Below are positions 26,570 to 36,040 of a stretch of DNA of 64,000 nucleotides, piece after piece. Source of the DNA: Hymenobacter sp. YC55 (lineage in GTDB: Bacteria; Bacteroidota; Bacteroidia; Cytophagales; Hymenobacteraceae); contig NZ_JARNTX010000001.1 in assembly GCF_029433095.1 (NCBI RefSeq), forward strand, positions 372,001 to 436,000, written 5' to 3'. The notes beneath the pieces are model-generated. The model ran no database searches. It was given only the letters and a program-made list of their open reading frames with translations, and was not told the origin of the DNA. The position numbers and the translations under genes are program-made. The first letter of the stretch is position 1; every line of letters begins with the position of its first letter.

Positions 26570-27598
26570 ATGATGCAATACGTCGTCATTACCTACCTGT
26601 GCCTGTCTATTTTGCTGTACCTGCTGCTAGGCGGCGCCGACTTTGGGGCGGGCATCATGGAGCTGTTTACGCGCAGCAAAAACCGCAGTGCCGCCCGCCA
26701 AACTATGTCCCATGCCATTGGGCCGATTTGGGAGGCCAACCACATGTGGCTCATCATTGCCGTCGTGATACTATTCGTGGGTTTTCCGCGCATCTACAGC
26801 GTGATGTCGGTCTACTTGCACATCCCGCTACTGGTTATGCTCATGGGCATTATAGCCCGGGGCACGGCCTTCGTGTTTCGGCATTATGATGCCGTGAAGG
26901 ACCAGATGCAGCGGCTTTACAACCGCATTTTTGCACTATCTAGCGCCATTACGCCGTTTTTCTTGGGTGTTATTGCGGCTAGCGTTCTAGCTGGAAACAT
27001 CAATTTTGAAACAACGGATTTTTTATCTGCTTACGTCTATAGCTGGTTGCATTGGTTTGCGGTGGCCGTCGGCGTTTTCACGGTGGCTTTGTGCGGCTAC
27101 CTAGCCAGCGTCTACAGCATAGGGGAGGCCCATACGGAGGTTGATAAGCGGTACTTTATCCGCAAGACGCGCACCATGACGCTTATTGCCTTTGCGGCAG
27201 GCGGACTGGTGTTTCTGGCTGCCCATATAGATGGAGTTCCGCTTTGGCAGTGGATTTTCGGCAATGTGATAGGCACTACGGCCGTGGTATTAGCAACCAT
27301 TTCGCTTGGAGTGCTAGCCTATGCTGTCAATCAAGGCTGGACGATTTTGCCGCGCCTCTTGGCCGGTTTCCAAGTAACCATGATTCTGCTGGCCATTGGC
27401 TACTGGCATTTCCCGGATTTTATTGTGGTGCAAAATGGCGCTAACCTTTCACTGCTCAACAGCCAAGCGCCTCTTGCCACCATAAATGCGCTGGGCTGGG
27501 CCCTGCTGATCGGTAGCCTTTTTATTCTGCCCGCCCTGTACTACCTCTACTACAGCTTCCAGCGAGATGCCGAAGAGGTAGCCGAGGCAGTGCATTAA
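26570..27598 (+). CDS. cydB: Cytochrome bd oxidase subunit II
   Basis: A 342-residue membrane subunit with about eight to nine helices. Typical features are LLGGADFGAGIMELFTR, IGPIWEANHMWLIIAVVILF and GFPRIYSVMSVYLHIPL at the N-terminal half, and NQGWTILPR later. It is required for assembly of the bd oxidase with CydA. Two ATG codons (26570 and 26573) can start it. No cydX-like small ORF follows: the gene ends only 7 bases before a convergent gene. Confidence 0.96.
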   Translation: MMQYVVITYLCLSILLYLLLGGADFGAGIMELFTRSKNRSAARQTMSHAIGPIWEANHMWLIIAVVILFVGFPRIYSVMSVYLHIPLLVMLMGIIARGTAFVFRHYDAVKDQMQRLYNRIFALSSAITPFFLGVIAASVLAGNINFETTDFLSAYVYSWLHWFAVAVGVFTVALCGYLASVYSIGEAHTEVDKRYFIRKTRTMTLIAFAAGGLVFLAAHIDGVPLWQWIFGNVIGTTAVVLATISLGVLAYAVNQGWTILPRLLAGFQVTMILLAIGYWHFPDFIVVQNGANLSLLNSQAPLATINALGWALLIGSLFILPALYYLYYSFQRDAEEVAEAVH

Positions 27599-27605
27599 TC
27601 TTGCC

Positions 27606-28352
27606 TTATACCCGCCGTAGCTCCTTCACCCACACTTCCAGAGGCTCTGCTGCATAAAGCAAAGGCTCCCCAATAGGAGTTGGCAGGCCATGCGCTTCTA
27701 CCAGTGTCGATTCCCACTCACTTAGTGTGGCTTCCCGCAGTGTCCAAGGCTCATGGTAGAGTTGGCCACGCCACAGGTTGGGGCCCTGTATATCTTGTAG
27801 CAGATTAGGCCCCGCCGTGTACAGAAAATACCGTTCGGTCAGAAAGTGCGCTAGGGTACCTGACTGCGCCGGTGGCAACAACTTGCCTGGCGTCCAGGTA
27901 GCGGCGAAGGTGGCTGGCGCCGCGCCCGGGTGAGTGCGTTTTGCCACGGCCCGAAAAGCACCGTCTGTTTCCCGAAGGCTGATGCGGGCGTGCAAGTAGG
28001 GGAGGTGAAACATCGTCCGGGCCGCCCATACCCCTAATGGGTTAGTAGCATCAAGAGATAGAAACCACACGCCCGGCACGCCATTCAGGCGGGCATAGGT
28101 GCGTACATTCAACTCGTGCAAATGGTTAAGGCCCGGCACGGCAGGTAAGCCAAGCGGCCGGATGCCACTCATAGTAAAAGGTACCACGCCTAACCACGCC
28201 TGCCCCTCGAATAAGTCTAGCTCCAGCCGCTCCGGCAAATACGACCGCAACAACTCCGGCTCCACTGGCCAATGGGCAAATAGCAACTCACTCCACCGCT
28301 GCCGCATCAAAGAAAATCGAGGACGGGTAGGGATAGAAGAATTAGTGGTCAT
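27606..28352 (-). CDS. DUF2071 (YqjF-like) protein
   Basis: A 248-residue cytoplasmic protein of the DUF2071 family. It shows the family pattern MRQRWSELLFAHWPVEPELL, then LDLFEGQAWLGVVPFTMSGI, LHELNVRTYARLNGVPGVWF, LDATNPLGVWAARTMFHLPY and HFLTERYFLYT. The biochemical role is not known. It ends 7 bases from the stop of convergent cydB, with no room for a separate terminator. Confidence 0.88.
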   Translation of the reverse strand: MTTNSSIPTRPRFSLMRQRWSELLFAHWPVEPELLRSYLPERLELDLFEGQAWLGVVPFTMSGIRPLGLPAVPGLNHLHELNVRTYARLNGVPGVWFLSLDATNPLGVWAARTMFHLPYLHARISLRETDGAFRAVAKRTHPGAAPATFAATWTPGKLLPPAQSGTLAHFLTERYFLYTAGPNLLQDIQGPNLWRGQLYHEPWTLREATLSEWESTLVEAHGLPTPIGEPLLYAAEPLEVWVKELRRV

Positions 28353-28450
28353 GTGTGGATGTAAAGCAGAAATGAGTACTGGACCTGCTCAGTGAGAAGA
28401 TAGGTGCTGCTACAACACACGAAGGGGTAAATCGTCCTTTTATGTATAAA

Positions 28451-28488
28451 GCAAAAAAGGGGGACAGCCATCGGCTGTCCCCCTTTCC
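28451..28488 (-). terminator. Intrinsic terminator of typA
   Basis: AAAGGGGGACAGCC (28456-28469) pairs perfectly with GGCTGTCCCCCTTT (28473-28486) around a 3-base loop. The minus strand continues into a T-run (A at 28453-28458). It lies 20 bases after the typA stop. Confidence 0.93.
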
Positions 28489-28506
28489 AAACTAAAGAAC
28501 TAGAAA

Positions 28507-30315
28507 CTAGTCTACTTTCTTGGCGTAACGCAGACGCTCATTTTCGTCAAGTAGGATCTTACGCATCCGCACCGACTTTGGCGTTACTTCTAGGTACTCA
28601 TCCTTCTGGATGTATTCCATAGCTTCTTCCAACGAGAACTGACGCTTGGGCACGATCTTCACGTTTTCATCCGAGCCCGAAGCGCGCATGTTGGTGAGCT
28701 TCTTGCCTTTCTGGATGTTGATAGTCAAGTCGTTGGGGCGGGTGTGCTCACCGATAACCTGGCCAGCGTATACTTCCTCGCCTGGATCAACGAAGAACTC
28801 GCCGCGGTCCTGCATCTTGTCGATGGTGTAGGCCGTGCCAGCACCCGTATCCATCGAAATCAGCGAACCAGAAATACGACCGGGAATTACGCCTTTGTAG
28901 GGCTCGTAGGCCGAGAAGCGGTGGTTCATGATGGCCTCACCAGCAGTAGCTGTCAGCACGTTATTACGCAGACCGATCAAGCCACGAGCTGGAATGTTGA
29001 ACTCCAAATGCTGCAAGTCGCCTTTTGGCTCCATGATGGTTAGCTCGCCTTTGCGCATCGTCACCAATTCAATCACCTTACCGGCAGTTTCCTCGGGTAC
29101 GTCTACTACCAAGTGCTCCACTGGCTCCAGGCGGTTGCCGTTTTCGTCTTCTTTGAACAGAACCTGAGGCTGACCAACCTGCAACTCGAACCCTTCGCGA
29201 CGCATGGTCTCGATGAGTACCGACAAGTGAAGAATACCGCGGCCGTACACCAAGAACGTGTCTTCCTTATCGGTTTCCTTTACGCGCAGCGCCAAGTTTT
29301 TCTCGGTCTCTTTGAACAGACGGTCACGCAGGTGACGTGAGGTCACGAACTTACCTTCCTTACCAAAGAACGGTGAGTTGTTGATGGTGAACAGCATGTT
29401 CATCGTCGGCTCGTCGATGCTGATGGTAGCCAACCCTTCAGGGTTTTCAGCATCCGCCAGCGTATCACCGATTTCGAAGCCTTCGATACCCGTTACGGCG
29501 CAGATTTCGCCGGAGCTAACCTCCGAAACCTTGTTTTTGCCGAGGCCTTCAAAAACCTGCAGTTCTTTGATTTTTACTTTCTTGATGGTGCCATCACGCT
29601 TTACCAAGCTCATGTTGGAGCCTTCGCGTAGCGTGCCACGGTGTACACGGCCAATGGCGATACGGCCCACAAACGACGAGTAGTCGAGCGAGGTAACCTG
29701 CATCTGGGGCGTGCCTTCCAAGGTAGGAGCAGCCGGGATAGAAGCCACTACAGCATCTAGAAGCGGGATGATGCTGTCGGTCTTTACTTTCCAGTCGGTG
29801 CTCATCCAACCTTGCTTGCTCGAACCGTAGAGCGTCACGAAGTCCAGCTGGTCTTCGGTAGCACCAAGGTTGAACATGAGGTCGAACACTTGCTCGTGCA
29901 CCTCATCAGGGCGGCAGTTTTCTTTATCAACTTTGTTGACAACCACAATGGGCTTCAACCCCAAGTCGATGGCCTTACCCAGTACGAAGCGCGTCTGGGG
30001 CATGGCACCTTCGAAGGCATCGACGAGCAGCAATACGCCGTCGGCCATCTTCAATACGCGCTCCACTTCCCCGCCGAAGTCGGCGTGACCAGGAGTGTCG
30101 ATAATGTTGATTTTTACGTCTTTATAGCGAACCGAAACGTTCTTCGAAACGATGGTGATGCCCCGCTCACGCTCCAGGTCGTTGTTGTCGAGGATTAGGT
30201 CGTCGAACTGCTGGTGGTCGTCGAAAAGCTTCGAGGCATGGATGATCTTGTCCACGAGCGTCGTCTTGCCGTGGTCAACGTGCGCAATGATTGCGATATT
30301 CCGGATGTTCTGCAT
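28507..30315 (-). CDS. typA: Translational GTPase TypA/BipA
   Basis: A 602-residue ribosome-associated GTPase. G motifs: P-loop AHVDHGKTTL, switch I RERGITI, DTPGHADFGGEVER, NKVDKENCRP, and the SSK motif (YGSSKQGWM). Downstream domains match BipA, including HLSVLIETMRREGFELQVGQPQV, ARGLIGLRNNVLTATAGEA and the C-terminal RAEGSDENVKI-like loop (RASGSDENVKIVP). The frame is open to 30375, but MQNIRNIAIIAHVDHG is the family start. A TACCTTTG box lies 20 bases upstream of the ATG. It supports 50S assembly and growth under stress. Confidence 0.97.
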   Translation of the reverse strand: MQNIRNIAIIAHVDHGKTTLVDKIIHASKLFDDHQQFDDLILDNNDLERERGITIVSKNVSVRYKDVKINIIDTPGHADFGGEVERVLKMADGVLLLVDAFEGAMPQTRFVLGKAIDLGLKPIVVVNKVDKENCRPDEVHEQVFDLMFNLGATEDQLDFVTLYGSSKQGWMSTDWKVKTDSIIPLLDAVVASIPAAPTLEGTPQMQVTSLDYSSFVGRIAIGRVHRGTLREGSNMSLVKRDGTIKKVKIKELQVFEGLGKNKVSEVSSGEICAVTGIEGFEIGDTLADAENPEGLATISIDEPTMNMLFTINNSPFFGKEGKFVTSRHLRDRLFKETEKNLALRVKETDKEDTFLVYGRGILHLSVLIETMRREGFELQVGQPQVLFKEDENGNRLEPVEHLVVDVPEETAGKVIELVTMRKGELTIMEPKGDLQHLEFNIPARGLIGLRNNVLTATAGEAIMNHRFSAYEPYKGVIPGRISGSLISMDTGAGTAYTIDKMQDRGEFFVDPGEEVYAGQVIGEHTRPNDLTINIQKGKKLTNMRASGSDENVKIVPKRQFSLEEAMEYIQKDEYLEVTPKSVRMRKILLDENERLRYAKKVD

Positions 30316-30334
30316 ACAATGGGTTTTCCGGGTG

Positions 30335-30342
30335 CAAAGGTA
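30335..30342 (-). promoter_or_regulatory. Bacteroidota -7 promoter box of typA (TACCTTTG)
   Basis: On the minus strand TACCTTTG matches the TAnnTTTG consensus and ends 20 bases before the typA ATG. No clear TTTG -33 element sits at 19-bp spacing. Confidence 0.65.
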
Positions 30343-30502
30343 AGTAATTTCGATGGCAAAAGCCCGTCCAATCAAAAAGTTAACTTACTGAGACAGAAAC
30401 GGCGCCGATGCCCGCGAACCGAACGTATAGCTGCCCGCGTATGTTCCCTTGGAAGCCGGACACTACCGCCCGGCCCACTACAACTCTTATCTGCTTCAGC
30501 AC

Positions 30503-31072
30503 ATGCGCTCTTCCCTTCTGTTTCTGCTCGTGTCAGCCCTGACCCTGAACTCGGCTTGTTCGCAGAAAAAAAACGGTGGCCCCGGCACCAACGCCGCCAA
30601 TCAAACTCCTGCAGTTGCCGTGAAGGCAGTAAGTTCCAAGTATCCTAGCCCCAAGGTTGTAACGGGCAAACCCGACGAGTTTCCGGTGCGCAAAACCGAT
30701 GCGGAGTGGAAAAAGCAGCTCACGCCTGCGCAGTACTTTATTCTGCGCCAGCAAGGCACCGAGCGGCCTTTCGTCAATAAATACGCCGACAACCACGAAA
30801 AAGGCAACTACTACTGCGCCGCCGACCATAACCTGCTGTTCTCTTCCGAAACCAAGTTCGAATCGGGTACGGGCTGGCCAAGCTTCTGGGCTCCGGCCAC
30901 CGAAAACAGCTTGAAAGTAACTGCCGACAACAGCTACGGCATGAGCCGCGACGAACTGGTGTGCGCCAAGTGCGGTGGGCACCTCGGCCACGTCTTCAAT
31001 GACGGCCCCAAGCCCACTGGCCAGCGCTACTGCATGGATTCCGACGGTATGGTGTTCGAAAAAGCCAAGTAA
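30503..31072 (+). CDS. Exported MsrB-like methionine sulfoxide reductase lipoprotein
   Basis: A 189-residue lipoprotein ([20 protein letters not shown], lipobox Cys) with an MsrB domain that reduces methionine-R-sulfoxide in envelope proteins. The C-terminal catalytic Cys is in [19 protein letters not shown] and [14 protein letters not shown] are canonical. The first zinc pair of classical MsrB (C-x-x-C after NYY) reads CAAD, so one zinc Cys is missing, while the second pair, CAKC, is intact. The resolving Cys of SGCGWPSF is replaced by Thr. Start set at ATG 30503 by the signal peptide; the frame is open to 30449. Confidence 0.9.
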   Translation: MRSSLLFLLVSALTLNSACSQKKNGGPGTNAANQTPAVAVKAVSSKYPSPKVVTGKPDEFPVRKTDAEWKKQLTPAQYFILRQQGTERPFVNKYADNHEKGNYYCAADHNLLFSSETKFESGTGWPSFWAPATENSLKVTADNSYGMSRDELVCAKCGGHLGHVFNDGPKPTGQRYCMDSDGMVFEKAK

Positions 31073-31188
31073 AGAGCTCAACAGCCTGTAATTTTGTAGC
31101 GGCCCATTGGCAATCCAAGCCAATGGGCCGCTTCGTTTGTTGTTGAGGCGGAATTCATTCTGCCATCAGCTTTTTCCCTTGTTTACAT

Positions 31189-31983
31189 ATGCCAACCCAA
31201 GTTCAAGATCCTATCCTTCATCTGCAGCAACAACTAGCGCCGGCCCGCGCGCAACTGGTGGCACACGATGTGTACCACGCGTTACATTCGCTGGAAGATT
31301 TGCAGGTATTCATGCAGCACCACGTGTTTGCGGTATGGGATTTTATGTCGCTGCTGAAAGCCTTACAGCGCGACCTTACCTGCACCACTGTGCCATGGGT
31401 GCCGCGCGGTAACCCCGCCACGCGCCGCCTCATCAACGAAATCGTGTTGGAAGAAGAAACCGATGTCGACCAGCAGGGGCAACCGGCTAGCCACTTCGAA
31501 ATGTATTTGCGTTCGATGGAAGAGTGCGGCGCCGATACAGCTCCCATGCACCGGATGCTAGGGGCGCTAGCCGTGGGCGAGTCGATGGAGAAAGCGCTGG
31601 AAATAGCAGGTGCGCCCCAATCGGTGAAGCGTTTCGTGTTGGCTACTTTCAAGGTTATTGATTCCGGTGACACCCACGCCATTGCGGCGGCCTTCACCTT
31701 CGGCCGCGAAGACGTAATTCCTGATATGTTCCGCCACCTCGTTCGGGACTTGCGCGAGCGGTTTCCAAGCCAACTCGACACCTTCACCTACTACCTCGAC
31801 CGGCACATTCAACTCGATGAGGAAGTACATACGCCTCTGGCCCAGCAGATGGTGCGCGAACTGTGCGGCACCGATGCCAAACGGTGGCAGGAATGCCAAG
31901 AAGTAGCCGCCAACTGCATGCAAGCCCGAGTGGAACTTTGGGACGGAATTCGGGCGGTTTTGTCGCAGCCGGTAACTCGATAA
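31189..31983 (+). CDS. DUF3050 (haem-oxygenase-like fold) protein
   Basis: A 264-residue cytoplasmic protein of the DUF3050 family. The family belongs to the haem-oxygenase-like helical superfamily, some members of which bind di-iron. Candidate ligand segments are HHVFAVWDFMSLLK, IVLEEETDVDQQG, HFEMYLRSMEECG, FTFGREDVIPDMF and YYLDRHIQLDEEVHTPLA. The pairing of E/H/D motifs in separate helices fits a metal site, but this is inference. A signal peptide is absent. An intrinsic terminator follows about 95 bases after the stop. Confidence 0.8.
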   Translation: MPTQVQDPILHLQQQLAPARAQLVAHDVYHALHSLEDLQVFMQHHVFAVWDFMSLLKALQRDLTCTTVPWVPRGNPATRRLINEIVLEEETDVDQQGQPASHFEMYLRSMEECGADTAPMHRMLGALAVGESMEKALEIAGAPQSVKRFVLATFKVIDSGDTHAIAAAFTFGREDVIPDMFRHLVRDLRERFPSQLDTFTYYLDRHIQLDEEVHTPLAQQMVRELCGTDAKRWQECQEVAANCMQARVELWDGIRAVLSQPVTR

Positions 31984-32077
31984 GGGATGCTTTCTGAGCG
32001 CCAGTGTTGAGGTGAAAATAGTAGAGCTAATTATCCGTTAGAGCTTCAACCTGCCCACCACTTAGTGCGTTGATAGC

Positions 32078-32112
32078 AAGGCCGCGTCCTCTCTGGCGCG
32101 GCCTTATTTTTT
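32078..32112 (+). terminator. Terminator-like hairpin ending 5 bases before a lipoprotein start codon
   Basis: AAGGCCGCG (32078-32086) pairs perfectly with CGCGGCCTT (32097-32105), followed by A and six T. By position it ends the DUF3050 transcript, yet the next gene begins at 32118 with only 5 bases between the T-run and the ATG. It could also be a leader attenuator of that gene. Confidence 0.85.
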
Positions 32113-32117
32113 GTCTC

Positions 32118-32468
32118 ATGAAAAAGCTTGACTCGCGCCTTTTTATTGCTGCGCTGTTGATAAGTTCCAGCGGCTTGACTACGGCCTGCTTTACCTCGGA
32201 AAGCGCTGCCGAGGTAGACCGACCGACTCTACCCAACCAAATCACGACGGATGCCGAGCGGCAAGCCGCCTATAACAGCGGTGCTGGCTACGGTGGCTCC
32301 GTGCCCGACGCTACGCCCGGCCGCGTCCGTTTGGGCGAGCAAGCCAGCGGTATCAACTCGCGCAAACGCCCCGAAAGCCTAAACACCAACGACCCCAATA
32401 CGACTACCAACGAAACTCGCCTGCGCCGGCTCAACGGTGGCATAGTTGACACCATACGGCGCCCGTAA
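32118..32468 (+). CDS. Small lipoprotein
   Basis: A 116-residue lipoprotein of unknown function. The N terminus MKKLDSRLFIAALLISSSGL has a positive n-region and hydrophobic h-region and ends in the lipobox TTAC. The mature part is hydrophilic and low in complexity (Asn/Thr/Arg-rich), with no known domain. ATG 32118 is fixed by the signal peptide; an in-frame ATG at 32070 would run through the terminator hairpin. The close hairpin leaves no room for a promoter between it and the start, so transcription must begin upstream or read through. Confidence 0.65.
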   Translation: MKKLDSRLFIAALLISSSGLTTACFTSESAAEVDRPTLPNQITTDAERQAAYNSGAGYGGSVPDATPGRVRLGEQASGINSRKRPESLNTNDPNTTTNETRLRRLNGGIVDTIRRP

Positions 32469-32525
32469 GCTTACACGTTTACAGAATGTGGTTATAGCAA
32501 AATGTATACGAATGGGCTTCATGCA

Positions 32526-32566
32526 AAACGGCCCGCTGCTCCTACACAGGAAGCAGCGGGCCGTTT
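32526..32566. terminator. Bidirectional terminator between convergent genes
   Basis: AAACGGCCCGCTGCT (32526-32540) pairs exactly with AGCAGCGGGCCGTTT (32552-32566). It lies 57 bases after the small lipoprotein gene and 18 bases after the Lys/Ala-rich protein gene, which converge here. Confidence 0.9.
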
Positions 32567-32584
32567 GTAGTTGTGTGTTGAACG

Positions 32585-33205
32585 TTATTGACCGTCTACC
32601 GCAATAGGGCTGGTGTTTGCTACTTCGGCTGTAGTGGTTGCCTTGGGAGCAGCGGGAGTTGCAGGCCGGCTGCGGCGTGGAGTAGTAGGCTTAGCAGCCG
32701 CCTTGATGGCTGGCCGAGCAGCGGGCGTAGCTTTTGGCGTAGTAGGAGCAGGCTGTGCTTTGCTGCTGGCGGTTTTGGGCTTGGAACTCGAATTTGTTTT
32801 AGTGGCAATTGCCGCTGGCTCCGTAGAAATGCTGTCGGAGGCGGCGGAAGTATTGGCGTCCTGGTGGCGTACGATGGTGTGCAAGGCCTGCTCGAACAAG
32901 CGGGTTGTATCAACATCGAGGCGCTGCATGGCATCTTTCACCACCTCTTTCAATTTGTCTTTCGTTTCTTTGCGAATGCGCTTTACCACTTCGTCCATGC
33001 GCTGGTCTAGCTCTTTTTGCAGTTGCTTGGCTGCTAGCTTCAACGTTTTCTTCTGATTGGTCTTCTTATCCGCACTGGAATCTGAAATAGTCTCCGTGGC
33101 ACGAGCAGCTTTTTCTGCTTTGCGCTGCGCTTTTTCTTCCGGAGTTTTTTTGGTGGAATCTTTCTTAGCCTTTTTCTCAGGCTGTTCTTGTTCAGACTTT
33201 TTCAT
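32585..33205 (-). CDS. Lys/Ala/Pro-rich disordered protein with a central coiled coil
   Basis: A 206-residue protein without a catalytic domain. Residues 1-55 are Lys/Glu-rich; about 55-110 form a charged helix with heptad-like spacing (LKLAAKQLQKELDQRMDEVV, IRKETKDKLKEVVKDAMQRL). The C-terminal 95 residues are Ala/Pro/Thr/Lys-rich, similar in composition to histone-H1-like tails (KAAAKPTTPRRSRPATPAAP). DNA or polyanion binding is possible but unproven. No signal peptide. A TATATTTG box lies at 33271-33278 on the minus strand, upstream of the start. Confidence 0.65.
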   Translation of the reverse strand: MKKSEQEQPEKKAKKDSTKKTPEEKAQRKAEKAARATETISDSSADKKTNQKKTLKLAAKQLQKELDQRMDEVVKRIRKETKDKLKEVVKDAMQRLDVDTTRLFEQALHTIVRHQDANTSAASDSISTEPAAIATKTNSSSKPKTASSKAQPAPTTPKATPAARPAIKAAAKPTTPRRSRPATPAAPKATTTAEVANTSPIAVDGQ

Positions 33206-33270
33206 CGGAGAGGAAGTGTGGATGAGGGTTTTTCAGCGGAACACGCAGGAGCAACAACAGTTGAGCTGCC

Positions 33271-33278
33271 CAAATATA
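33271..33278 (-). promoter_or_regulatory. Candidate -7 promoter box (TATATTTG)
   Basis: On the minus strand the box matches TAnnTTTG and ends 65 bases before the start of the Lys/Ala-rich protein gene. No TTTG element at 19-bp spacing was found. Confidence 0.45.
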
Positions 33279-33425
33279 GAAGAAATTACGTCCAGCTTTT
33301 GTTGTAGCTACATTCCTTCCTGTTCTCTGTCAACTCATTAGGTCGGTAATTGTAGCCGCGCACGCTAGCTCCGATTTTTCTTTCTCCACCTCTCGGTTCT
33401 CCTCCAGTTTATTTCCTTTTCTCGA

Positions 33426-35471
33426 ATGCAATCTGATCCTCAACGCTATACCGTCACGGCGGCGCTGCCTTATGCCAACGGTCCGGTGCACATCGGCCAC
33501 TTAGCGGGCGTGTACTTACCAGCTGATATTTATGTCCGTTACCTGCGCGCTGCGGGCCGCGACGTGAAGTTCATTTGCGGCTCCGATGAGCACGGTGTAC
33601 CGATTACTATTCGGGCCCAAAAAGAAGGCGTGACGCCGCAGCAAGTAGTCGATAAATACCACGCCATCATCCGGGACTCGTTCCAGGAGTTCGGGGTTTC
33701 GTTTGATATCTACTCCCGCACTTCTTCCCGCACGCACAGTGAAGTAGCCAGCGGCTTTTTCAAGAAACTTTACGAGGAAAACAAATTCATCGAGCAGGTT
33801 TCGCAGCAGTACTACGACGAGAAAGCCGAGCAGTTCTTGGCCGACCGCTACATTGTAGGTACCTGCCCCAACTGCGGCAATGAAAACGCCTACGGCGACC
33901 AGTGCGAGCGGTGCGGCTCCTCGCTCAGCCCCACTGAGCTAATCAACCCGCATTCTATGCTCTCGGGCAACCAGCCCGTACTGCGCGATACCAAGCACTG
34001 GTACCTGCCCCTCGACCAGTACGAACCTTGGTTGCGCGAGTGGATTGTGGAAGGCCACAAGCAGGACTGGAAAACCAACGTGTACGGGCAGTGCAAGTCA
34101 TGGATTGACCAGGGCCTGCACCCGCGCGCTGTTACGCGCGACCTAGACTGGGGCGTACCCGTGCCCGTAGCTGGCGCTGAAGGCAAGGTGCTCTACGTGT
34201 GGTTTGATGCACCGATTGGCTACATCTCAGCTACCAAAGACCTGCTGCCCGACACCTGGGAAACCTATTGGAAAGACGCGGGTACCAAGCTGGTGCACTT
34301 CATTGGCAAAGACAACATCGTGTTCCACTGCATCATCTTTCCCGCGATGCTCAAGGCCCACGGAGACTATATCCTGCCCGATAACGTACCAGCCAACGAG
34401 TTCCTGAATCTGGAAGGCGACAAAATCAGCACTTCCCGCAACTGGGCCGTGTGGCTGCATGAGTACCTGCAAGATTTCCCCGGCAAAGCCGATGTGCTGC
34501 GCTACGTGCTCTGCGCCAACGCCCCCGAAACCAAGGACAACGACTTCACCTGGAAGGATTTCCAAGCCCGCAACAACAACGAGCTGGTAGCCAACCTCGG
34601 CAACTTCGTAAACCGTGCTGTGGTGCTAACTCATAAGTTTTTCCAAGGCCAGGTTCCAACTCGTGGCTCGCTCACCACGCAGGACGAAGAGGTGTTTGCG
34701 CAGCTCGCCGAGTTTCCGGCCCGTATTGGCGAGTTGATTGACAACTACCGTTTCCGCGACGCGCTGAACGAGTTGATGAACCTGACCCGACTCGGCAACA
34801 AGTACTTGGCCGACACCGAGCCTTGGAAGCTCATCAAAACCGATGAGGCGCGTACTGGTACTGTACTACACGTTGCCTTGCAGTTGGCCGCTAGCTTAGT
34901 AACCCTGCTCGAACCGTTCCTGCCTACTTCTGCCGCCAGACTAGGCGACATGTTGAACGTAGAGAAAGGCGCTTGGCAGCAAGCTGGCCGCCCCGATGCC
35001 CTGGCGGCTGGTCACCAAATCAAGGAAGCTGCCCTGCTCTTCGACAAAATCGAGGATGCTACGGTGGATACGCAGGTGCAAAAGCTGCTGGATACCAAAA
35101 AGGCCAACGAGTTAGCCAACGCCGTAGCCGCGCCCGCCAAAGAAGACATCAGCTTCGAGGAGTTCCAGCGCATGGATTTGCGCGTGGGCACCATCGTAGC
35201 CGCCGAAAAGGTGGCGAAAACCAAAAAGCTGCTCAAACTCACTGTTGACTTGGGCCTTGCTGAGCCGCGTACCATTGTGAGCGGTATCGCCGAGCACTTC
35301 ATTCCCGAAGCATTGATAGGCCAGCAAGTACAGGTGCTACTCAACCTCGCGCCCCGCGAAATCAAAGGCATTCAAAGCCAAGGCATGCTGCTGATGGCCG
35401 AAAACGCCGATGGTTCATTGGCGCTGATGCAGCCCGGCCACGCCGTCGTGCCCGGCAGTAGTATTGCGTAA
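33426..35471 (+). CDS. metG: Methionine-tRNA ligase
   Basis: A 681-residue class I aminoacyl-tRNA synthetase that charges tRNA-Met. The HIGH-type motif is [14 protein letters not shown]. The zinc knuckle insert has [18 protein letters not shown] with two C-x2-C pairs. The KMSKS loop reads DKISTSRNW. The C-terminal half contains the anticodon-binding helices, followed by the tRNA-binding EMAP/Trbp111-like domain starting [18 protein letters not shown], which gives dimerisation in long MetRS forms. Length fits this form. A terminator follows at 35494. Confidence 0.98.
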   Translation: MQSDPQRYTVTAALPYANGPVHIGHLAGVYLPADIYVRYLRAAGRDVKFICGSDEHGVPITIRAQKEGVTPQQVVDKYHAIIRDSFQEFGVSFDIYSRTSSRTHSEVASGFFKKLYEENKFIEQVSQQYYDEKAEQFLADRYIVGTCPNCGNENAYGDQCERCGSSLSPTELINPHSMLSGNQPVLRDTKHWYLPLDQYEPWLREWIVEGHKQDWKTNVYGQCKSWIDQGLHPRAVTRDLDWGVPVPVAGAEGKVLYVWFDAPIGYISATKDLLPDTWETYWKDAGTKLVHFIGKDNIVFHCIIFPAMLKAHGDYILPDNVPANEFLNLEGDKISTSRNWAVWLHEYLQDFPGKADVLRYVLCANAPETKDNDFTWKDFQARNNNELVANLGNFVNRAVVLTHKFFQGQVPTRGSLTTQDEEVFAQLAEFPARIGELIDNYRFRDALNELMNLTRLGNKYLADTEPWKLIKTDEARTGTVLHVALQLAASLVTLLEPFLPTSAARLGDMLNVEKGAWQQAGRPDALAAGHQIKEAALLFDKIEDATVDTQVQKLLDTKKANELANAVAAPAKEDISFEEFQRMDLRVGTIVAAEKVAKTKKLLKLTVDLGLAEPRTIVSGIAEHFIPEALIGQQVQVLLNLAPREIKGIQSQGMLLMAENADGSLALMQPGHAVVPGSSIA

Positions 35472-35493
35472 GGCGCTACCGTTTTCGGTAAAA

Positions 35494-35534
35494 GCAAAAG
35501 GCCCGCTCCTACTTATTAGGAGCGGGCCTTTTGC
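35494..35534. terminator. Terminator between metG and a convergent gene
   Basis: GCAAAAGGCCCGCTCCT (35494-35510) pairs perfectly over 17 bases with 35518-35534 around a 7-base loop. It starts 23 bases after the metG stop and ends 31 bases before the convergent 35565-35996 gene, so it can serve both. Confidence 0.9.
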
Positions 35535-35564
35535 TGTATGTCGGTTTGCGGGTGAGCTGGGAGT

Positions 35565-35996
35565 CTATATACCCTTGCAGTTGGCGCAGTCATCGGACTT
35601 GGTGATGCGCTGCAGGTGCGTTCTGGCATAGTCTGCTGGCGCTAGGCCCATGTTGTAGCCCATGATGTCGGTTTGTACGAAGTAGGTTTCGCCGGCTTTC
35701 GCCGCAAACCGCAGGACACTATCGGTTTTTAGAGGCCACACAAAGAAGCCGCTGATATGCGAACGAAGTGTAACCATGCCAGCTGGTACCGTGGTAATCA
35801 TGTAGCGTCCCTTCCCCAATCGGCACAGTTCGCGCGTGTCATTGAAGAAATCGTAATTAACGTTCCAGCTGAAAAGCTTATTGGGGCGGTACACCACTAC
35901 GGTCGCCGTAGCTGCCGACTGTGCCGTCGCCGCAACTGCTGAGAGCAGCACAACACCCAATACAACCACAAAGCAACGCAATAGCTTAGTTTTCAT
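35565..35996 (-). CDS. Secreted DUF2846-like protein
   Basis: A 143-residue exported protein: signal peptide MKTKLLRCFVVVLGVVLLSA, cleavage near ATAQ. The mature part resembles DUF2846-type domains by ATVVVYRPNKLFSWNVNYDF, a L-G-K-G-R-Y-M turn, TVPAGMVTLRSH and KAGETYFVQTDIMG. The C-terminal end DDCANCKGI carries a C-x2-C pair. Function unknown. It precedes no same-strand partner; pth starts beyond on the same strand, 45 bases upstream of the signal peptide. Confidence 0.65.
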   Translation of the reverse strand: MKTKLLRCFVVVLGVVLLSAVAATAQSAATATVVVYRPNKLFSWNVNYDFFNDTRELCRLGKGRYMITTVPAGMVTLRSHISGFFVWPLKTDSVLRFAAKAGETYFVQTDIMGYNMGLAPADYARTHLQRITKSDDCANCKGI

Positions 35997-36040
35997 AGTT
36001 GAGGAACGAGTTAATTGCCTCGACTAATATACACATTTAA

